Positions 20,283 to 29,367 of a DNA stretch of 64,000 nucleotides are shown in pieces. The notes under the pieces were generated by a model, which was given only the letters and a program-made list of their open reading frames with translations, was not told where the DNA came from and did not search any database. How positions within the stretch are numbered: the first letter of the stretch is position 1; every line of letters begins with the position of its first letter. Source of the stretch: Acinetobacter higginsii (GTDB taxonomy: Bacteria; Pseudomonadota; Gammaproteobacteria; Pseudomonadales; Moraxellaceae); NCBI RefSeq assembly GCF_000369525.1, contig NZ_KB850072.1:1-64000 (forward strand), given 5' to 3'. Position numbers and translations under genes: made by a program.

Positions 20283-20312
20283 AAAAGAGCGACTTCGGTC
20301 GCTCTTTTTTTG
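20283..20312 (+). terminator. ftsH terminator
   Basis: A perfect 11-bp stem (20283-20293 with 20298-20308) with a TTCG tetraloop and a T-run, 14 bases after the ftsH stop. Confidence 0.93.
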
Positions 20313-20404
20313 TCTCAATTTTGGCCTAAACTGAAAATAAATCATCAACGTTCTAGAGGCGGTCTTGTTAAAATAAGCCTGTCAAAGTAGGAAGAGTCTT
20401 GATC

Positions 20405-21256
20405 ATGCAGTTGATGCCCTTATCACAATGTCAGTTACAGTGTGGCCGTTTTAGCTTAGACCTCTCCCAACCCCAAGTGATGGGGATTTTAAATGTCACG
20501 CCTGATTCATTTAGTGATGGTGGGCAACATCATCAAAAAGACCAAGCTATTCAACATGCATTGCAGATGATGCAAGATGGTGCCAGCATTATTGATATCG
20601 GTGGCGAGTCGACTCGTCCGAATGCTTCAGCAGTTGCATTGGAAGAAGAAATTCGTCGTGTGATTCCTGTGGTTGAAGCATTATCTAAATACGATGTGAT
20701 CATCTCAATTGACACCAGTCAGCCAGAAGTGATGCGTGCAGCCGTTCAGGCTGGAGCGCATATCTGGAATGATGTCCGTGCATTGACTCGGCCTCAGGCC
20801 TTAGAAACGGCTGCAGAATTAAATATCCCTGTGGTGTTGATGCATATGCGCGGTGAACCCACCAATATGAACCAGTTGGATCAATATCAGGATGTGACCG
20901 AAGAGGTAATTTACGAGCTACAACAACGCTTAGATCAAGCGATTGCAGTTGGGGTGAGAAAAGAAAATATTATTATCGACCCAGGTTTTGGTTTTGCTAA
21001 AAATGCACAGCAAAACTTTCAATTACTGAGTGAGTTCTGGAAGCTTAATCGAATGGGTTATCCGATCTTATCAGGCTTATCACGGAAACGTTTTATTGGT
21101 GAAGCCTTAGATGGTGTGCCTGCACAGGAACGTGCTGTGGGGAGTGTAATGGGGCATCTGTTGAGTATTCAGCAGGGGGCAAGTATTGTTCGGGCGCATG
21201 ATGTTAAAGCCACCAGCGATGCGATTAAAGTCTGGAACAGGATGCAAAATCATTAA
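20405..21256 (+). CDS. folP: Dihydropteroate synthase
   Basis: The 283 residues carry the DHPS signatures 'VMGILNVTPDSFSDGG', 'IIDIGGESTRPNA', 'IIIDPGFGFAKN' and 'GLSRKRFIG'. It joins 6-hydroxymethyl-7,8-dihydropterin pyrophosphate and p-aminobenzoate in folate synthesis and is the sulfonamide target. ATG 20405 is chosen over TTG 20399 because AGGAAG at 20389-20394 is then 10 rather than 4 bases away. ftsH-folP adjacency is common in gammaproteobacteria, but here a terminator separates them. Confidence 0.95.
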   Translation: MQLMPLSQCQLQCGRFSLDLSQPQVMGILNVTPDSFSDGGQHHQKDQAIQHALQMMQDGASIIDIGGESTRPNASAVALEEEIRRVIPVVEALSKYDVIISIDTSQPEVMRAAVQAGAHIWNDVRALTRPQALETAAELNIPVVLMHMRGEPTNMNQLDQYQDVTEEVIYELQQRLDQAIAVGVRKENIIIDPGFGFAKNAQQNFQLLSEFWKLNRMGYPILSGLSRKRFIGEALDGVPAQERAVGSVMGHLLSIQQGASIVRAHDVKATSDAIKVWNRMQNH

Positions 21257-21349
21257 GCTTGTATCCATCAGTAGAGCCCAAGGGCTCTATTGACTTGCTG
21301 AATCAGATTAAATATAACAAATATATAATGAAGATGAGTAATATTAAAA

Positions 21350-22108
21350 ATGGAAAATAAAACAATCACATATAAAAGTTTATGGGTGTTTGCCCTGATT
21401 CTGAGTCTTGGTTTTATTGTTTCTGCTGGTGTAATGGGTTATGCGCTTAAGCAGTTTAATAGCACAAAAAATTCAATTACAGTCAAAGGCTTAGCTGAAA
21501 AGCCGATTCAAGCAGATTCTGCACGATGGGAAATCAACTTACAAACCAACCACACTTCTGACACGATTCCAGAAGCCTATCAATTACTTGATCAACAAAT
21601 GAAAGCATTACAGGCCTTCTTTGTTGAACATGGTTTTAAAGCCGCAGATATGCAACTCGGAAATAAACGTTCTGATTCTTATTATGAGGAAGTCGATACA
21701 AGTGAAGGGCGTACCAAGCGGGAGTTTAAAGGCTATATTGCCTTGCAGTCTTTGGTGATCAGCAGTCGAGATATCAAGAAAATAGAACAGGCGGCAAAAG
21801 ATGCTTATTTACTGGATGAAAAAGGCATTTCGATTGAACAAAAACCTGAATATCTAGTGTCGAATTTAGAAGAAATCAAAATGTCCTTGATTGCCAATGC
21901 CACCAAAAATGCCTATAGCCGAGCCAATGAGTTTGCCAAAGTCGGTGGGGTAAAGGTCGGGATGATGCGTTCAGCCAGCCAAGGTGCATTTTATATCCTG
22001 CCTGAAAGCGGTTCTGACGATGACAGTGATTATGGGGGCGCTTATGACAAAGCCACCATTAATAAAATTGCCCGCGTGGTGGTCACCATCAATTATGCGA
22101 TTGAATAA
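21350..22108 (+). CDS. SIMPL (DUF541) domain protein, signal-anchored
   Basis: The 252 residues have an N-terminal hydrophobic segment (about 9-32, 'LWVFALILSLGFIVSAGVMG') acting as anchor or uncleaved signal. The periplasmic SIMPL domain follows: 'ITVKGLAEKPIQADSARWEINLQT', 'KREFKGYIALQSLVISSRDIKKIEQ' and 'NAYSRANEFAKVGGVKVGMMRSASQG'. SIMPL proteins form oligomeric periplasmic assemblies of unclear function, some linked to oxidative stress. A strong terminator follows, so it is probably monocistronic. Confidence 0.8.
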   Translation: MENKTITYKSLWVFALILSLGFIVSAGVMGYALKQFNSTKNSITVKGLAEKPIQADSARWEINLQTNHTSDTIPEAYQLLDQQMKALQAFFVEHGFKAADMQLGNKRSDSYYEEVDTSEGRTKREFKGYIALQSLVISSRDIKKIEQAAKDAYLLDEKGISIEQKPEYLVSNLEEIKMSLIANATKNAYSRANEFAKVGGVKVGMMRSASQGAFYILPESGSDDDSDYGGAYDKATINKIARVVVTINYAIE

Positions 22109-22158
22109 CGTTTCAGTCTTGAATTAAACCAAGCTCCTTTAAATTAAATAGATCGAAG

Positions 22159-22197
22159 GAAAGATACATACAAATACCATGTATCTTTCTTTTTTTG
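22159..22197 (+). terminator. Terminator after the SIMPL gene
   Basis: An 11-bp stem (22159-22169 with 22179-22189) around a 9-base loop is followed by seven T residues. Confidence 0.9.
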
Positions 22198-22258
22198 CAT
22201 ACAATCTTTGAATATCACCTTCATTTGAAAAGACAAAATAGAATTTAGGAATTTAAGC

Positions 22259-23899
22259 ATGCACCAATCCACAAAAATATTAACACTGAGTTTGCTCAGT
22301 TGCATGATCATGGCTTGTAGTAGTCCTGTCAAACACAATGACCAAGTGATGATTGAAACAACGATGCCTGTATCGCCGTCACCGATTACCCAGTCAAATC
22401 AAGGCTTGGCTCAGACGCGTAAAATGATTGCACCTGCATCTTATATTGCAGTGATGCCAACGATGGAGAGACCACGGTTAGAGCAGAATACTGAAAAATA
22501 CCAAAAAAATGAGGTCAATCCGGTTCATCGCGTGGCGGATCAAGCTGTTTCAACTTTTAGTATTGATGTGGATACGGGCAGTTATACCAATACCCGCCGT
22601 TTTTTGAATGATGGTCGTTTGCCACCTGTTGATGCGGTTCGTGCTGAGGAGATGATCAATTACTTTGATTATCAATATCCACAGCCGAATAGTATTCATC
22701 CATTTTCAGTTAGTACTGAAACAGTAGATTCGCCTTGGAAGGAAAATGCCAAGCTGATTAAAATTGGTATTCAAGCTAAAGATCTCACTACTAAACAATT
22801 ACCTCCAGCCAATCTGGTATTTTTGGTGGATGTCTCAGGGAGTATGGATGCGCCTGATAAGTTACCTTTAGTCAAACAAACCCTGCGTTTACTCACCGAG
22901 CAATTACGTCCTCAAGACAAAGTCACTATTATTACTTATGCTAGCGGTGAAAAACTGGTTTTAGAGCCTACATCTGGAAATGAAAAAGACAAGATTTTAG
23001 CTGTGATTAACGCTTTGCAGGCAAGCGGGGCAACCGCAGGTGAACAAGCGATTCAACTGGCTTATAAACAAGCTGAAAAAGCTTTGATGAAAAACGGCAT
23101 TAACCGAATTCTATTGGCGACAGATGGTGACTTTAATGTGGGCATCACTGACTTCAATACCTTAAAAGGTATGGTAGCGCAGAAACGAAAAAGCGGGATC
23201 TCGTTAACGACTTTAGGTTTTGGTACAGGTAACTATAATGAGCAGCTGATGGAGCAACTGGCAGATGCTGGGGATGGAAACTACAGCTATATCGATAATA
23301 AAAATGAAGCGAAAAAAGTAGTACAGCGTCAGCTTTCCTCGACATTAGCAACCGTTGCTCAGGATGTCAAAATTCAGGTGGAATTTAACCCTGCAACGGT
23401 GAAAGAATATCGCCTAGTCGGTTATGAAAATCGGATGCTAAAGCAGGAAGATTTCAATAATGATAAAGTTGATGCCGGCGATATTGGGGCAGGCCATAAT
23501 GTCACAGCAATTTATGAAATCATTCCAGTTGGTCAGCAAGGTTGGCTCAATGATTCACGTTATCAGGAATCTTCGAAAACAGATACAGCAAAAAAGTCTG
23601 AATATGCTTTTGTCAACCTGCGCTATAAATTACCAAACCAAGAAAAAAGTATTTTGCTCAATCAAGCGGTGAAAGCTGAAAGTAAAACCCTTGCACAGGC
23701 CAATAACGATACCCGTTTTGCGATCGCAGTGGCTTCCTATGCGCAGCAACTAAAAGGTGGGCAATATAACGGAGCCATGGGCTGGGATCAAATTATTCAG
23801 TTGGCACAACAATCTGCCAAGCCTGATCCCTATCAAATGCGTGAGGAGTTTGTCGAACTTGCGAAGATTGCCAAAAGCTTGAGCGCGAAAAAAGATTAA
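22259..23899 (+). CDS. YfbK-like von Willebrand factor A domain lipoprotein
   Basis: The 546 residues begin with a lipoprotein signal, 'LSLLSCMIMAC'. The 'STFSIDVDTGSYTNTRRFLNDGRLPP' region is typical of the YfbK N-terminal domain. The VWA domain has the MIDAS motif DVSGSMD at about 191-197 and 'LLATDGDFNVGITD'. The C-terminal DUF3520-type region ends 'MREEFVELAKIAKSL'. It should be a cell-envelope, metal-dependent adhesion or scaffold protein of unknown partner. It lies alone between two terminators. Confidence 0.88.
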   Translation: MHQSTKILTLSLLSCMIMACSSPVKHNDQVMIETTMPVSPSPITQSNQGLAQTRKMIAPASYIAVMPTMERPRLEQNTEKYQKNEVNPVHRVADQAVSTFSIDVDTGSYTNTRRFLNDGRLPPVDAVRAEEMINYFDYQYPQPNSIHPFSVSTETVDSPWKENAKLIKIGIQAKDLTTKQLPPANLVFLVDVSGSMDAPDKLPLVKQTLRLLTEQLRPQDKVTIITYASGEKLVLEPTSGNEKDKILAVINALQASGATAGEQAIQLAYKQAEKALMKNGINRILLATDGDFNVGITDFNTLKGMVAQKRKSGISLTTLGFGTGNYNEQLMEQLADAGDGNYSYIDNKNEAKKVVQRQLSSTLATVAQDVKIQVEFNPATVKEYRLVGYENRMLKQEDFNNDKVDAGDIGAGHNVTAIYEIIPVGQQGWLNDSRYQESSKTDTAKKSEYAFVNLRYKLPNQEKSILLNQAVKAESKTLAQANNDTRFAIAVASYAQQLKGGQYNGAMGWDQIIQLAQQSAKPDPYQMREEFVELAKIAKSLSAKKD

Positions 23900-23908
23900 A
23901 CATTGTTT

Positions 23909-23941
23909 TAAAAAGCGGTTAGAAAAAACCGCTTTTTTTAT
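23909..23941 (+). terminator. Terminator after the VWA lipoprotein gene
   Basis: AAAAGCGGTT pairs perfectly with AACCGCTTTT around AGAAAA, followed by T residues. Confidence 0.9.
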
Positions 23942-24008
23942 GACTTAATATCGTGATTTTGGCTAAATTATGTTATAAGCATGGCGTTTTATTGGCATAT
24001 TATTTTTT

Positions 24009-24323
24009 ATGTTTGAAAATTTACTCCTCCCCATGTTTGACGATGAATATTATCCCGATATTCTCGTTGCCGAAGTGAAACAGCATATCCAGCAGTTTTC
24101 AAAAAAGGTCAGTCGTACCGATCTGTCTGAAACGGAAATCTATCGTTATGCACATCAGACCATGATTGAAATTAACGAAATGAAGCCGCAGTTTGAAGAT
24201 TTGGAATCAAGCTTGGATGACACCGCCGCAGATTATATTGCTGAAGCGATGATGATGGTGGTGCAAGATGTCGGCTACCTAGATGTTGAAATGGAAGAAT
24301 TGATTGCCAATCGAGAGTGGTAA
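24009..24323 (+). CDS. DUF5713-like small acidic protein
   Basis: The 104 residues, 'MFDDEYYPDILVAEVKQHIQQF', 'ETEIYRYAHQTMIEINEM' and the ending 'DVEMEELIANREW', resemble the DUF5713 family as I remember it (a conserved 'DxxYFPxxLVxxVK' start and 'ELIxxRxW' end). The protein is cytosolic and helical. No function is known for the family, and it stands between unrelated genes. Confidence 0.55.
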   Translation: MFENLLLPMFDDEYYPDILVAEVKQHIQQFSKKVSRTDLSETEIYRYAHQTMIEINEMKPQFEDLESSLDDTAADYIAEAMMMVVQDVGYLDVEMEELIANREW

Positions 24324-24357
24324 ATTTCACTCTCGTTGGTTTTTATAATAACAACAA

Positions 24358-25959
24358 TTAATTCGCAGCTGCTCCATGCCAAAGTTTTGGTAACACAATT
24401 TGCCCTGAAATCCATGCTTCAATTTTGGGCTGTTGTATTTTTTGATAATACAGACTTTCGCTATTGATCAATAAGCCTAGCGTATCTCCCTGATTGAGTT
24501 GTCCATACACACTCGGTAATTCGATGCTTGGTGTTTTGCTGTTCTGATCCGTTAAACCTAATCGAATCTGATCATAGCTTGCTTTCTTGGCTGGATTAAA
24601 CGGCACACTTTGATCATTTAAAATCGTATATTTCCCTGTGATCTTTGATTTGATCGCAACTGAGATAAATAAGGTTGCATCTGCATATTCAGGCGTTGTT
24701 TCCATATTTAAGGAAATAACTGGCGAACCTGCCATCGATGCTGATTGCTGTGCTGTGTGAATCGGTATAAATACCGCTTGGCTTGCTGTCGGTGCGATCC
24801 ATGTTTTTTTCAGATCGTAGCTGGTTACAGGTTTAAGATCGGCAAAATGATTGACAGGACTTTGATCGACACATAATTCAGGTAATGATTCGGCTGGTGG
24901 TTGATCTTTTAGCTTCTGGTTAAACCAAGTCAAAATGGTTTTTTGTAGATTGTACTGCTGTTGATTGCCACAGCGAACCGATTTGCCAATATACCAAAAA
25001 GGGGTACTGCCTAAGGGAGAGTGCTGGGTAAAGGGCTGTAAATGGCCGCCTTGTACCCCAATCAAATGCACTTCATGTTGCGCCTGTTGGATACATTGTG
25101 CTGCTTTAATCCCTTCATTAAAAGGGAAGAGCACATCTCTGAAGCCTTGAATAATTAAGGCATCTGCCTGAGGGGCTTGATTATGACTGCAAAACCAGCT
25201 GGCTTGATGGGTGTTGAGAAAATCATAAGTCGATTGCTTTAATTGACCTTGCTGCGTATCCAGATAGGCCTGTTTCAATTCAGGATCAAATTTATTCCAA
25301 TTCCACCAGTCGCCTATTAGATTGAGGAAAGCAATCCAGTTACTTTTAGGCACGCCATTGGGGGCGAGGCTATGCACAATGTCATACCACGTGGTAATTG
25401 GTACAATCGCCTGTAAACGTGGATCTAAAGCTGAAGCTAGATACTGCACACCACCGGCATAGGACTCACCAATCATACCGGTACGGACGCCGTTTTGATT
25501 TTTGGTTAGTTGCGGCAGGTTTTTTTCTGCCCAGTTCATCATGGTGATGACATCTTGTGCTTCTTTTTCTGGATCAGTCAGACGAATTTTTCCCTGACTG
25601 TCTCCATGTCCACGCTGGTCATAGCTAATCACCCAATAACCATTCTGCCAAGCGGTTTTTGCCACTTGGCCTGTTGGCAAAAGAAAGCCATATAAACTGA
25701 GTTCAGGCCGTTTCATTCGAGACAGACCAAAGCCATGCGTATGTAAGAGCAAAGGGGCGGTTTGATCCGATGTTAAATGCGGTTGATACACGGTAAATGC
25801 GAGTACCGTGCCATCAGCTGCAGTGGTTTTAGCTTGATAATAGCGCTGCTTGAGTTCTGTGGTTTTAAGCGTTATTGAATTGGGCTGTGTCGTCGCATGT
25901 ACACAACCCTGTAACACCAATACCAGACTACAGCAAAGCCATAAAACGTAAGAACGCAT
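24358..25959 (-). CDS. S15-like alpha/beta hydrolase, CocE/NonD type, lipoprotein
   Basis: The 533 residues start with a lipoprotein signal, 'LCCSLVLVLQGC'. The hydrolase core has 'LLLHTHGFGLSR', 'YWVISYDQRGHGDSQGK', the nucleophile elbow GESYAGG, the Asp in 'LIIQGFRDVLFPF' and the His in 'GVQGGHLQPF'. The C-terminal half looks like the beta-rich X-Pro dipeptidyl-peptidase C-domain. It would hydrolyse an ester, amide or Xaa-Pro peptide in the periplasm; the substrate is unknown. No partner gene is nearby. Confidence 0.8.
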   Translation of the reverse strand: MRSYVLWLCCSLVLVLQGCVHATTQPNSITLKTTELKQRYYQAKTTAADGTVLAFTVYQPHLTSDQTAPLLLHTHGFGLSRMKRPELSLYGFLLPTGQVAKTAWQNGYWVISYDQRGHGDSQGKIRLTDPEKEAQDVITMMNWAEKNLPQLTKNQNGVRTGMIGESYAGGVQYLASALDPRLQAIVPITTWYDIVHSLAPNGVPKSNWIAFLNLIGDWWNWNKFDPELKQAYLDTQQGQLKQSTYDFLNTHQASWFCSHNQAPQADALIIQGFRDVLFPFNEGIKAAQCIQQAQHEVHLIGVQGGHLQPFTQHSPLGSTPFWYIGKSVRCGNQQQYNLQKTILTWFNQKLKDQPPAESLPELCVDQSPVNHFADLKPVTSYDLKKTWIAPTASQAVFIPIHTAQQSASMAGSPVISLNMETTPEYADATLFISVAIKSKITGKYTILNDQSVPFNPAKKASYDQIRLGLTDQNSKTPSIELPSVYGQLNQGDTLGLLINSESLYYQKIQQPKIEAWISGQIVLPKLWHGAAAN

Positions 25960-26082
25960 CGATTATTTCATCCTTGAACAAATCTTTGAGATGTCACGCA
26001 GAGCGTTGGGACAGTGTACTTGAGCCGATCAATAGATACTATCATGGATCGGAGGTGTTACCTGACCGATCCGTTTGCATAT

Positions 26083-27033
26083 TTATTGTGGGCGTGGTCG
26101 GTTTCGATAGGCATAAAGAAACAGACCGAAACACAGCAACATTAAACCTATGATCAGATGTGAACTGAGAGGCTCATGATTGAACAAAAAGCCCCAACAG
26201 GTGGCAAACACAGGCGTCAGAATGGTGATCAGCATCACTGTAGTTGGGTTGAGTTTTTGAATTAGATGAAAGTAAAAAATCATGGCCAGCACAGAAGAAA
26301 ATAAGGCGCTATACAGCAGGGCCAAACTGGTTTGCAGACTCGGGAACTGCGTTGGTGCCTCAGCGAGAAAAAAAGGTAATAAACACAGATAGCCAAACCA
26401 TGAAACCAGAGTTGAGCCTGTGGTTTGAATGATTGGATGAATTTCTGCGCCAACTTTGGCAACGCTAAACATTGAAAGTACATAGAGTAGAACCGCAATG
26501 ATTTCATATAACACCCCAACTGAATCCAGCTGAATATGATCAGCACCTATACCGAGTGTCAGAGACAAGCCAAAAATTGCTAGTGTGAGTCCGTACCATT
26601 GACGTTTTAAAAAACGTTCGCGTTTTAGAATAAAGACGGCAATCAAACCTGACCAGAGTGGCGCCGTACCATAAATAATCGAAATCATACCCGATGAAAC
26701 ACGGGTTGCGCCCATATAGCAGAAGGTCATAGAGCCAAATAAGCCAACCGCACCTGCGCCATAACTGATCAAGGCCTGAGGTGTCAGAATAAGTTTTTGT
26801 CGGAAATAAAACAGGCAAATTAATGCCAACGGAATGGCGATACTAAAGCGGAAAAACAGTCCCCAAGCCCAATGAATTTCGTGCACAGTCAAAACCGCGG
26901 CCAAAGGTGTGAATGACCAGATCAGCACGACTGCGATAAATTGACCGACTGTGGCAAGGCGAGGGGAAACGAGAGCCACAGCCGGTTGCATCTGTGTGCT
27001 GGATATAAAATTCTTTTCGGGTAACTGGCTCAT
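26083..27033 (-). CDS. EamA-family (DMT superfamily) transporter
   Basis: The 316 residues from the inner Met form about ten membrane segments in two EamA halves. 'FIAVVLIWSFTPLAAVLTVHEIHWAWGLFFRFSIAIPL' opens the first half and 'ALLYSALFSSVLAMIFYFHLIQKLNPTTVMLITILTPVFA' is in the second. The family exports metabolites or amino acids. The start at 27033 has AGGAACC upstream and is preferred to 27087. Upstream on the same strand is a short ORF and a terminator that look like an attenuator (27082-27264), suggesting induction by a small molecule. The substrate is unknown. Confidence 0.85.
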   Translation of the reverse strand: MSQLPEKNFISSTQMQPAVALVSPRLATVGQFIAVVLIWSFTPLAAVLTVHEIHWAWGLFFRFSIAIPLALICLFYFRQKLILTPQALISYGAGAVGLFGSMTFCYMGATRVSSGMISIIYGTAPLWSGLIAVFILKRERFLKRQWYGLTLAIFGLSLTLGIGADHIQLDSVGVLYEIIAVLLYVLSMFSVAKVGAEIHPIIQTTGSTLVSWFGYLCLLPFFLAEAPTQFPSLQTSLALLYSALFSSVLAMIFYFHLIQKLNPTTVMLITILTPVFATCWGFLFNHEPLSSHLIIGLMLLCFGLFLYAYRNRPRPQ

Positions 27034-27081
27034 GTTGAGGTTCCTGTTATAACAACGGTAGATGGGGTTAAAAAATTTAGG

Positions 27082-27113
27082 CAACAAAAAAGGTCGCTGT
27101 TGAGGCGACCTTG
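27082..27113 (-). terminator. Terminator in the leader of the EamA transporter (attenuator candidate)
   Basis: On the minus strand an 8-bp GC-rich stem (27105-27112 with 27090-27097), a 7-base loop and a T-rich run are placed between the short leader ORF and the transporter start at 27033. The EamA gene can only be expressed from an upstream promoter by reading through it. Confidence 0.8.
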
Positions 27114-27132
27114 GGATTCAAATGATGCTTTT

Positions 27133-27264
27133 TTAAGGGGGCATCGGATGAAGCTGTACAAAGTCTCCTCGCATAAAAATGCAGACACGTCGCCATGCTG
27201 CATGGGCAGAAATAGCATGCGAAATCACGATGACGGGTGCGAAAGACACTTTGTTGCTGAACAT
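27133..27264 (-). CDS. Putative 43-residue leader peptide with Pro-Pro-stop ending
   Basis: The minus-strand ORF runs from ATG 27264 to TAA 27133-27135. The peptide has 'HAAWRRVCIFMRGDF' in its middle and ends 'VQLHPMPP' directly before the stop, 20 bases before a terminator hairpin. A Pro-Pro stop with an upstream Trp and Arg-rich segment recalls arrest peptides such as TnaC, which ends in Pro-stop. I do not recognise this one by name. There is no clear Shine-Dalgarno. In the RNA, GGCGAC at the Trp-Arg codons is complementary to GUCGCC in the terminator 5' arm, giving an alternative pairing. That it is translated is inference. Confidence 0.5.
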   Translation of the reverse strand: MFSNKVSFAPVIVISHAISAHAAWRRVCIFMRGDFVQLHPMPP

Positions 27265-27402
27265 ATCAATATTCTGAAATTAGCTTTAGATTTTTATAGC
27301 ATAGGCTTTGGGTGAAAAATAGTCGTTCTCTCAAATAAAGATAAAAATATAAGCAAAGTAAATAAACAATTGGGCATTGCTAAAATTGCAGATTTTTCCA
27401 TA

Positions 27403-28008
27403 ATGTTGCCATCAAATTCTGAAAGAAGTTTGCTCTTGTCTGCCTTTGAAATTTTTGCGGTAGTGATTAGTCTGATTGGTGTGACCTTGACCATTCGACG
27501 CAATATGTGGTGTTGGTGGTTTAACTTTCTGGCGTGTAGTTTGTATGCCTATTTTTTCTTTACCATCAAGTTATATGGCGAAACGATCCTGCAATTTTTC
27601 TTTATTGCGATGAATCTTTATGGATTCTATTACTGGCTTAAAGGCAAACGTCAAGACCATGATATTCGGATTGAACCGATTGCCAAGACCACTGTATTGG
27701 CGCAAATGTGCTTGGCGCTGATTTTTGGTCTGTTGTTTGGCTTGATTCTTAAACACTTTACCGATGCTGCTGTACCGATGTTAGATTCACAATTGGTGGC
27801 ATTTAGTTTACTTGCAACCTACTGGACCAGCCGTAAGCATATTGCCACTTGGATTCTCTGGATTTTTGTCAACATTATCTATGTCGGTATGTTTATTTAC
27901 AAAGAGGTTTTCCTGACCGCGGGACTCTATGCAGCTTTTGTTGGATTGGCGGCCTATGGTTGGTGGCAATGGCAACAGGTCAAACAAAAACAACAGTTTC
28001 AACTATAA
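27403..28008 (+). CDS. pnuC: PnuC-family nicotinamide mononucleotide/riboside transporter
   Basis: About 201 residues with seven hydrophobic segments. 'SAFEIFAVVISLIGVTLTIRRNMWCWWFNFLACSLYAYFFF', 'NLYGFYYWLKGKR' and 'WILWIFVNIIYVGMFIYKEVFLTAGLYAAFVGLAAYGWWQW' match the PnuC pattern (WxxxN-type pyridine-nucleoside site). It facilitates nicotinamide riboside uptake for NAD synthesis. The start is unsure: TTG 27370, ATG 27403, or a TTG behind GAAAGAAG near 27428. It is divergent from the EamA transporter. Confidence 0.85.
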   Translation: MLPSNSERSLLLSAFEIFAVVISLIGVTLTIRRNMWCWWFNFLACSLYAYFFFTIKLYGETILQFFFIAMNLYGFYYWLKGKRQDHDIRIEPIAKTTVLAQMCLALIFGLLFGLILKHFTDAAVPMLDSQLVAFSLLATYWTSRKHIATWILWIFVNIIYVGMFIYKEVFLTAGLYAAFVGLAAYGWWQWQQVKQKQQFQL

Positions 28009-28038
28009 ATACAAGGGCAGCTGAGCTGCCCTTGTTAT
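28009..28038. terminator. Bidirectional terminator between pnuC and the GDPD gene
   Basis: A perfect 11-bp stem (28011-28021 with 28025-28035) with a 3-base loop sits between two convergent stops. Confidence 0.85.
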
Positions 28039-28052
28039 TGTGTATTTAAGTC

Positions 28053-29195
28053 TTATTTCGTCGTTGCCTGATAGGTCTGTACAGCTTGACGGCCTAAAGC
28101 TGGATCATCGGTAAATACACCATCGACCCCCGCTTTAAAATAAAGCTGCATTTCTTTGATGGACCCTGTGCTGCAACGCTCAGCTGCTTTAGCGACATCA
28201 GCACTGCATTTCAGCGTATCGGGCAGGAAGTTGTTTTCTGGACGGAAGGTATAAGGATGTACTTTTAAATTGACTTTATGCGCATCCGCAATAAACGAAG
28301 TGGTCTGTGTCATTGCGGCATCTTTAAAGACATAGACTTTCCATGGACCGACACCATTGGCATAGCTTGAAACGTCTTTAAGACCCTGTGCCGTTGCCAG
28401 ATCCGCATAGGTTTTAGGATTATTTTGCACAACATAATCTGCCGGTCTTGCTTCTGGCGCATCATAGAGCTGAATCAATTGTGCATGCTTAACACTCTTG
28501 TGTAAGTCGAGTTGGCTCTTTAAGTATTTTAAATTTCCAACTTCAAAAGATTGTAAATAAATAGGCGCAATATCTCGGCTGTATTGATACTTAGATAAGG
28601 TTTTTAGTAAAGCATCTTCCATCGCCAGATTCTGTTGCTGGAAGTAGGTCGGATGTTTAGTTTCAATATATAGACCAATGATTTTGCCTGTTTTTTTATA
28701 ATGTGCTTCTGCCAGTTCAATGATTTGTTCTAAGGTTGGAATAGCATAGAGATCATTATACTTCTGGTTGTCTGGTCGGAATTGTGGAATACGTTCACGG
28801 GCTTTGAGTTGCTGTAACTCTTTTAAAGTGAAGTCTTCGGTAAACCAACCTTCTAAAGTGACCCCATCAATGACTTTTGTTTTTTTACGGTCTGCAAATT
28901 GAGATAGGGTGGAAACATTGGTGGTCCCACCAATTTCATTTTCATGTCGTGCGACCAAGGCACCATCTTTGGTTGAAACCAAGTCGGGTTCAATAAAATC
29001 AGCGCCGTCATCTATGGCTTTTTGATAAGAGGCGAGGGTATGTTCTGGTCGAAGCGCACTGGCACCACGATGTCCAATCACTAAAATTTTTGGCAGTTGA
29101 TATTCAGGTGGAGTGGTCTTACTTTGATTATTATTGTCATCATTACAGCCTGCAAGACTGAGCAGGCAGAGACAAAGCGCAGCTTTTTTAAACAT
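28053..29195 (-). CDS. Glycerophosphodiester phosphodiesterase lipoprotein (GlpQ-like)
   Basis: About 380 residues with lipoprotein signal 'MFKKAALCLCLLSLAGC'. The GDPD catalytic motifs are 'VIGHRGASALRPEHTLASY' (HRG) and 'GADFIEPDLVSTKDGALVARHE' (ExD and the second His). The closing 'GVDGVFTDDPALG' is also typical. It hydrolyses glycerophosphodiesters to glycerol-3-phosphate and the alcohol in the periplasm. The length matches GlpQ. The start could also be 29207; the inner Met is taken because it begins the compact signal. Confidence 0.9.
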   Translation of the reverse strand: MFKKAALCLCLLSLAGCNDDNNNQSKTTPPEYQLPKILVIGHRGASALRPEHTLASYQKAIDDGADFIEPDLVSTKDGALVARHENEIGGTTNVSTLSQFADRKKTKVIDGVTLEGWFTEDFTLKELQQLKARERIPQFRPDNQKYNDLYAIPTLEQIIELAEAHYKKTGKIIGLYIETKHPTYFQQQNLAMEDALLKTLSKYQYSRDIAPIYLQSFEVGNLKYLKSQLDLHKSVKHAQLIQLYDAPEARPADYVVQNNPKTYADLATAQGLKDVSSYANGVGPWKVYVFKDAAMTQTTSFIADAHKVNLKVHPYTFRPENNFLPDTLKCSADVAKAAERCSTGSIKEMQLYFKAGVDGVFTDDPALGRQAVQTYQATTK

Positions 29196-29319
29196 GAACA
29201 AACTCATCAGTTTTTATTTAAGCGGCTAGTTTGCAAGCTAAAGTTATCAAATAAATGACAGTTGCATGATGCTTTTATGAAATTATCAAGAATTTTAAAA
29301 TGTCTGTATGATTTATAGC

Positions 29320-29357
29320 AAACATCCAGTCGGACAATTGAGCACAACTGGATGTCT
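29320..29357 (-). terminator. Inverted repeat past the sulfatase-fold gene
   Basis: A perfect 9-bp repeat (29322-29330 with 29347-29355) separated by 16 bases, just past the stop on the minus strand. The T-run is poor, so it may be a weak terminator. Confidence 0.4.
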
Positions 29358-29367
29358 AATCATGATT

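Noticed and set aside
27030..27218. 62-residue minus-strand ORF overlapping the EamA start
   Set aside because: It is another frame over the putative leader peptide and terminator; it crosses the terminator hairpin and shows no family.
27301..27402. Riboswitch before pnuC
   Set aside because: Short AT-rich leader without structure.
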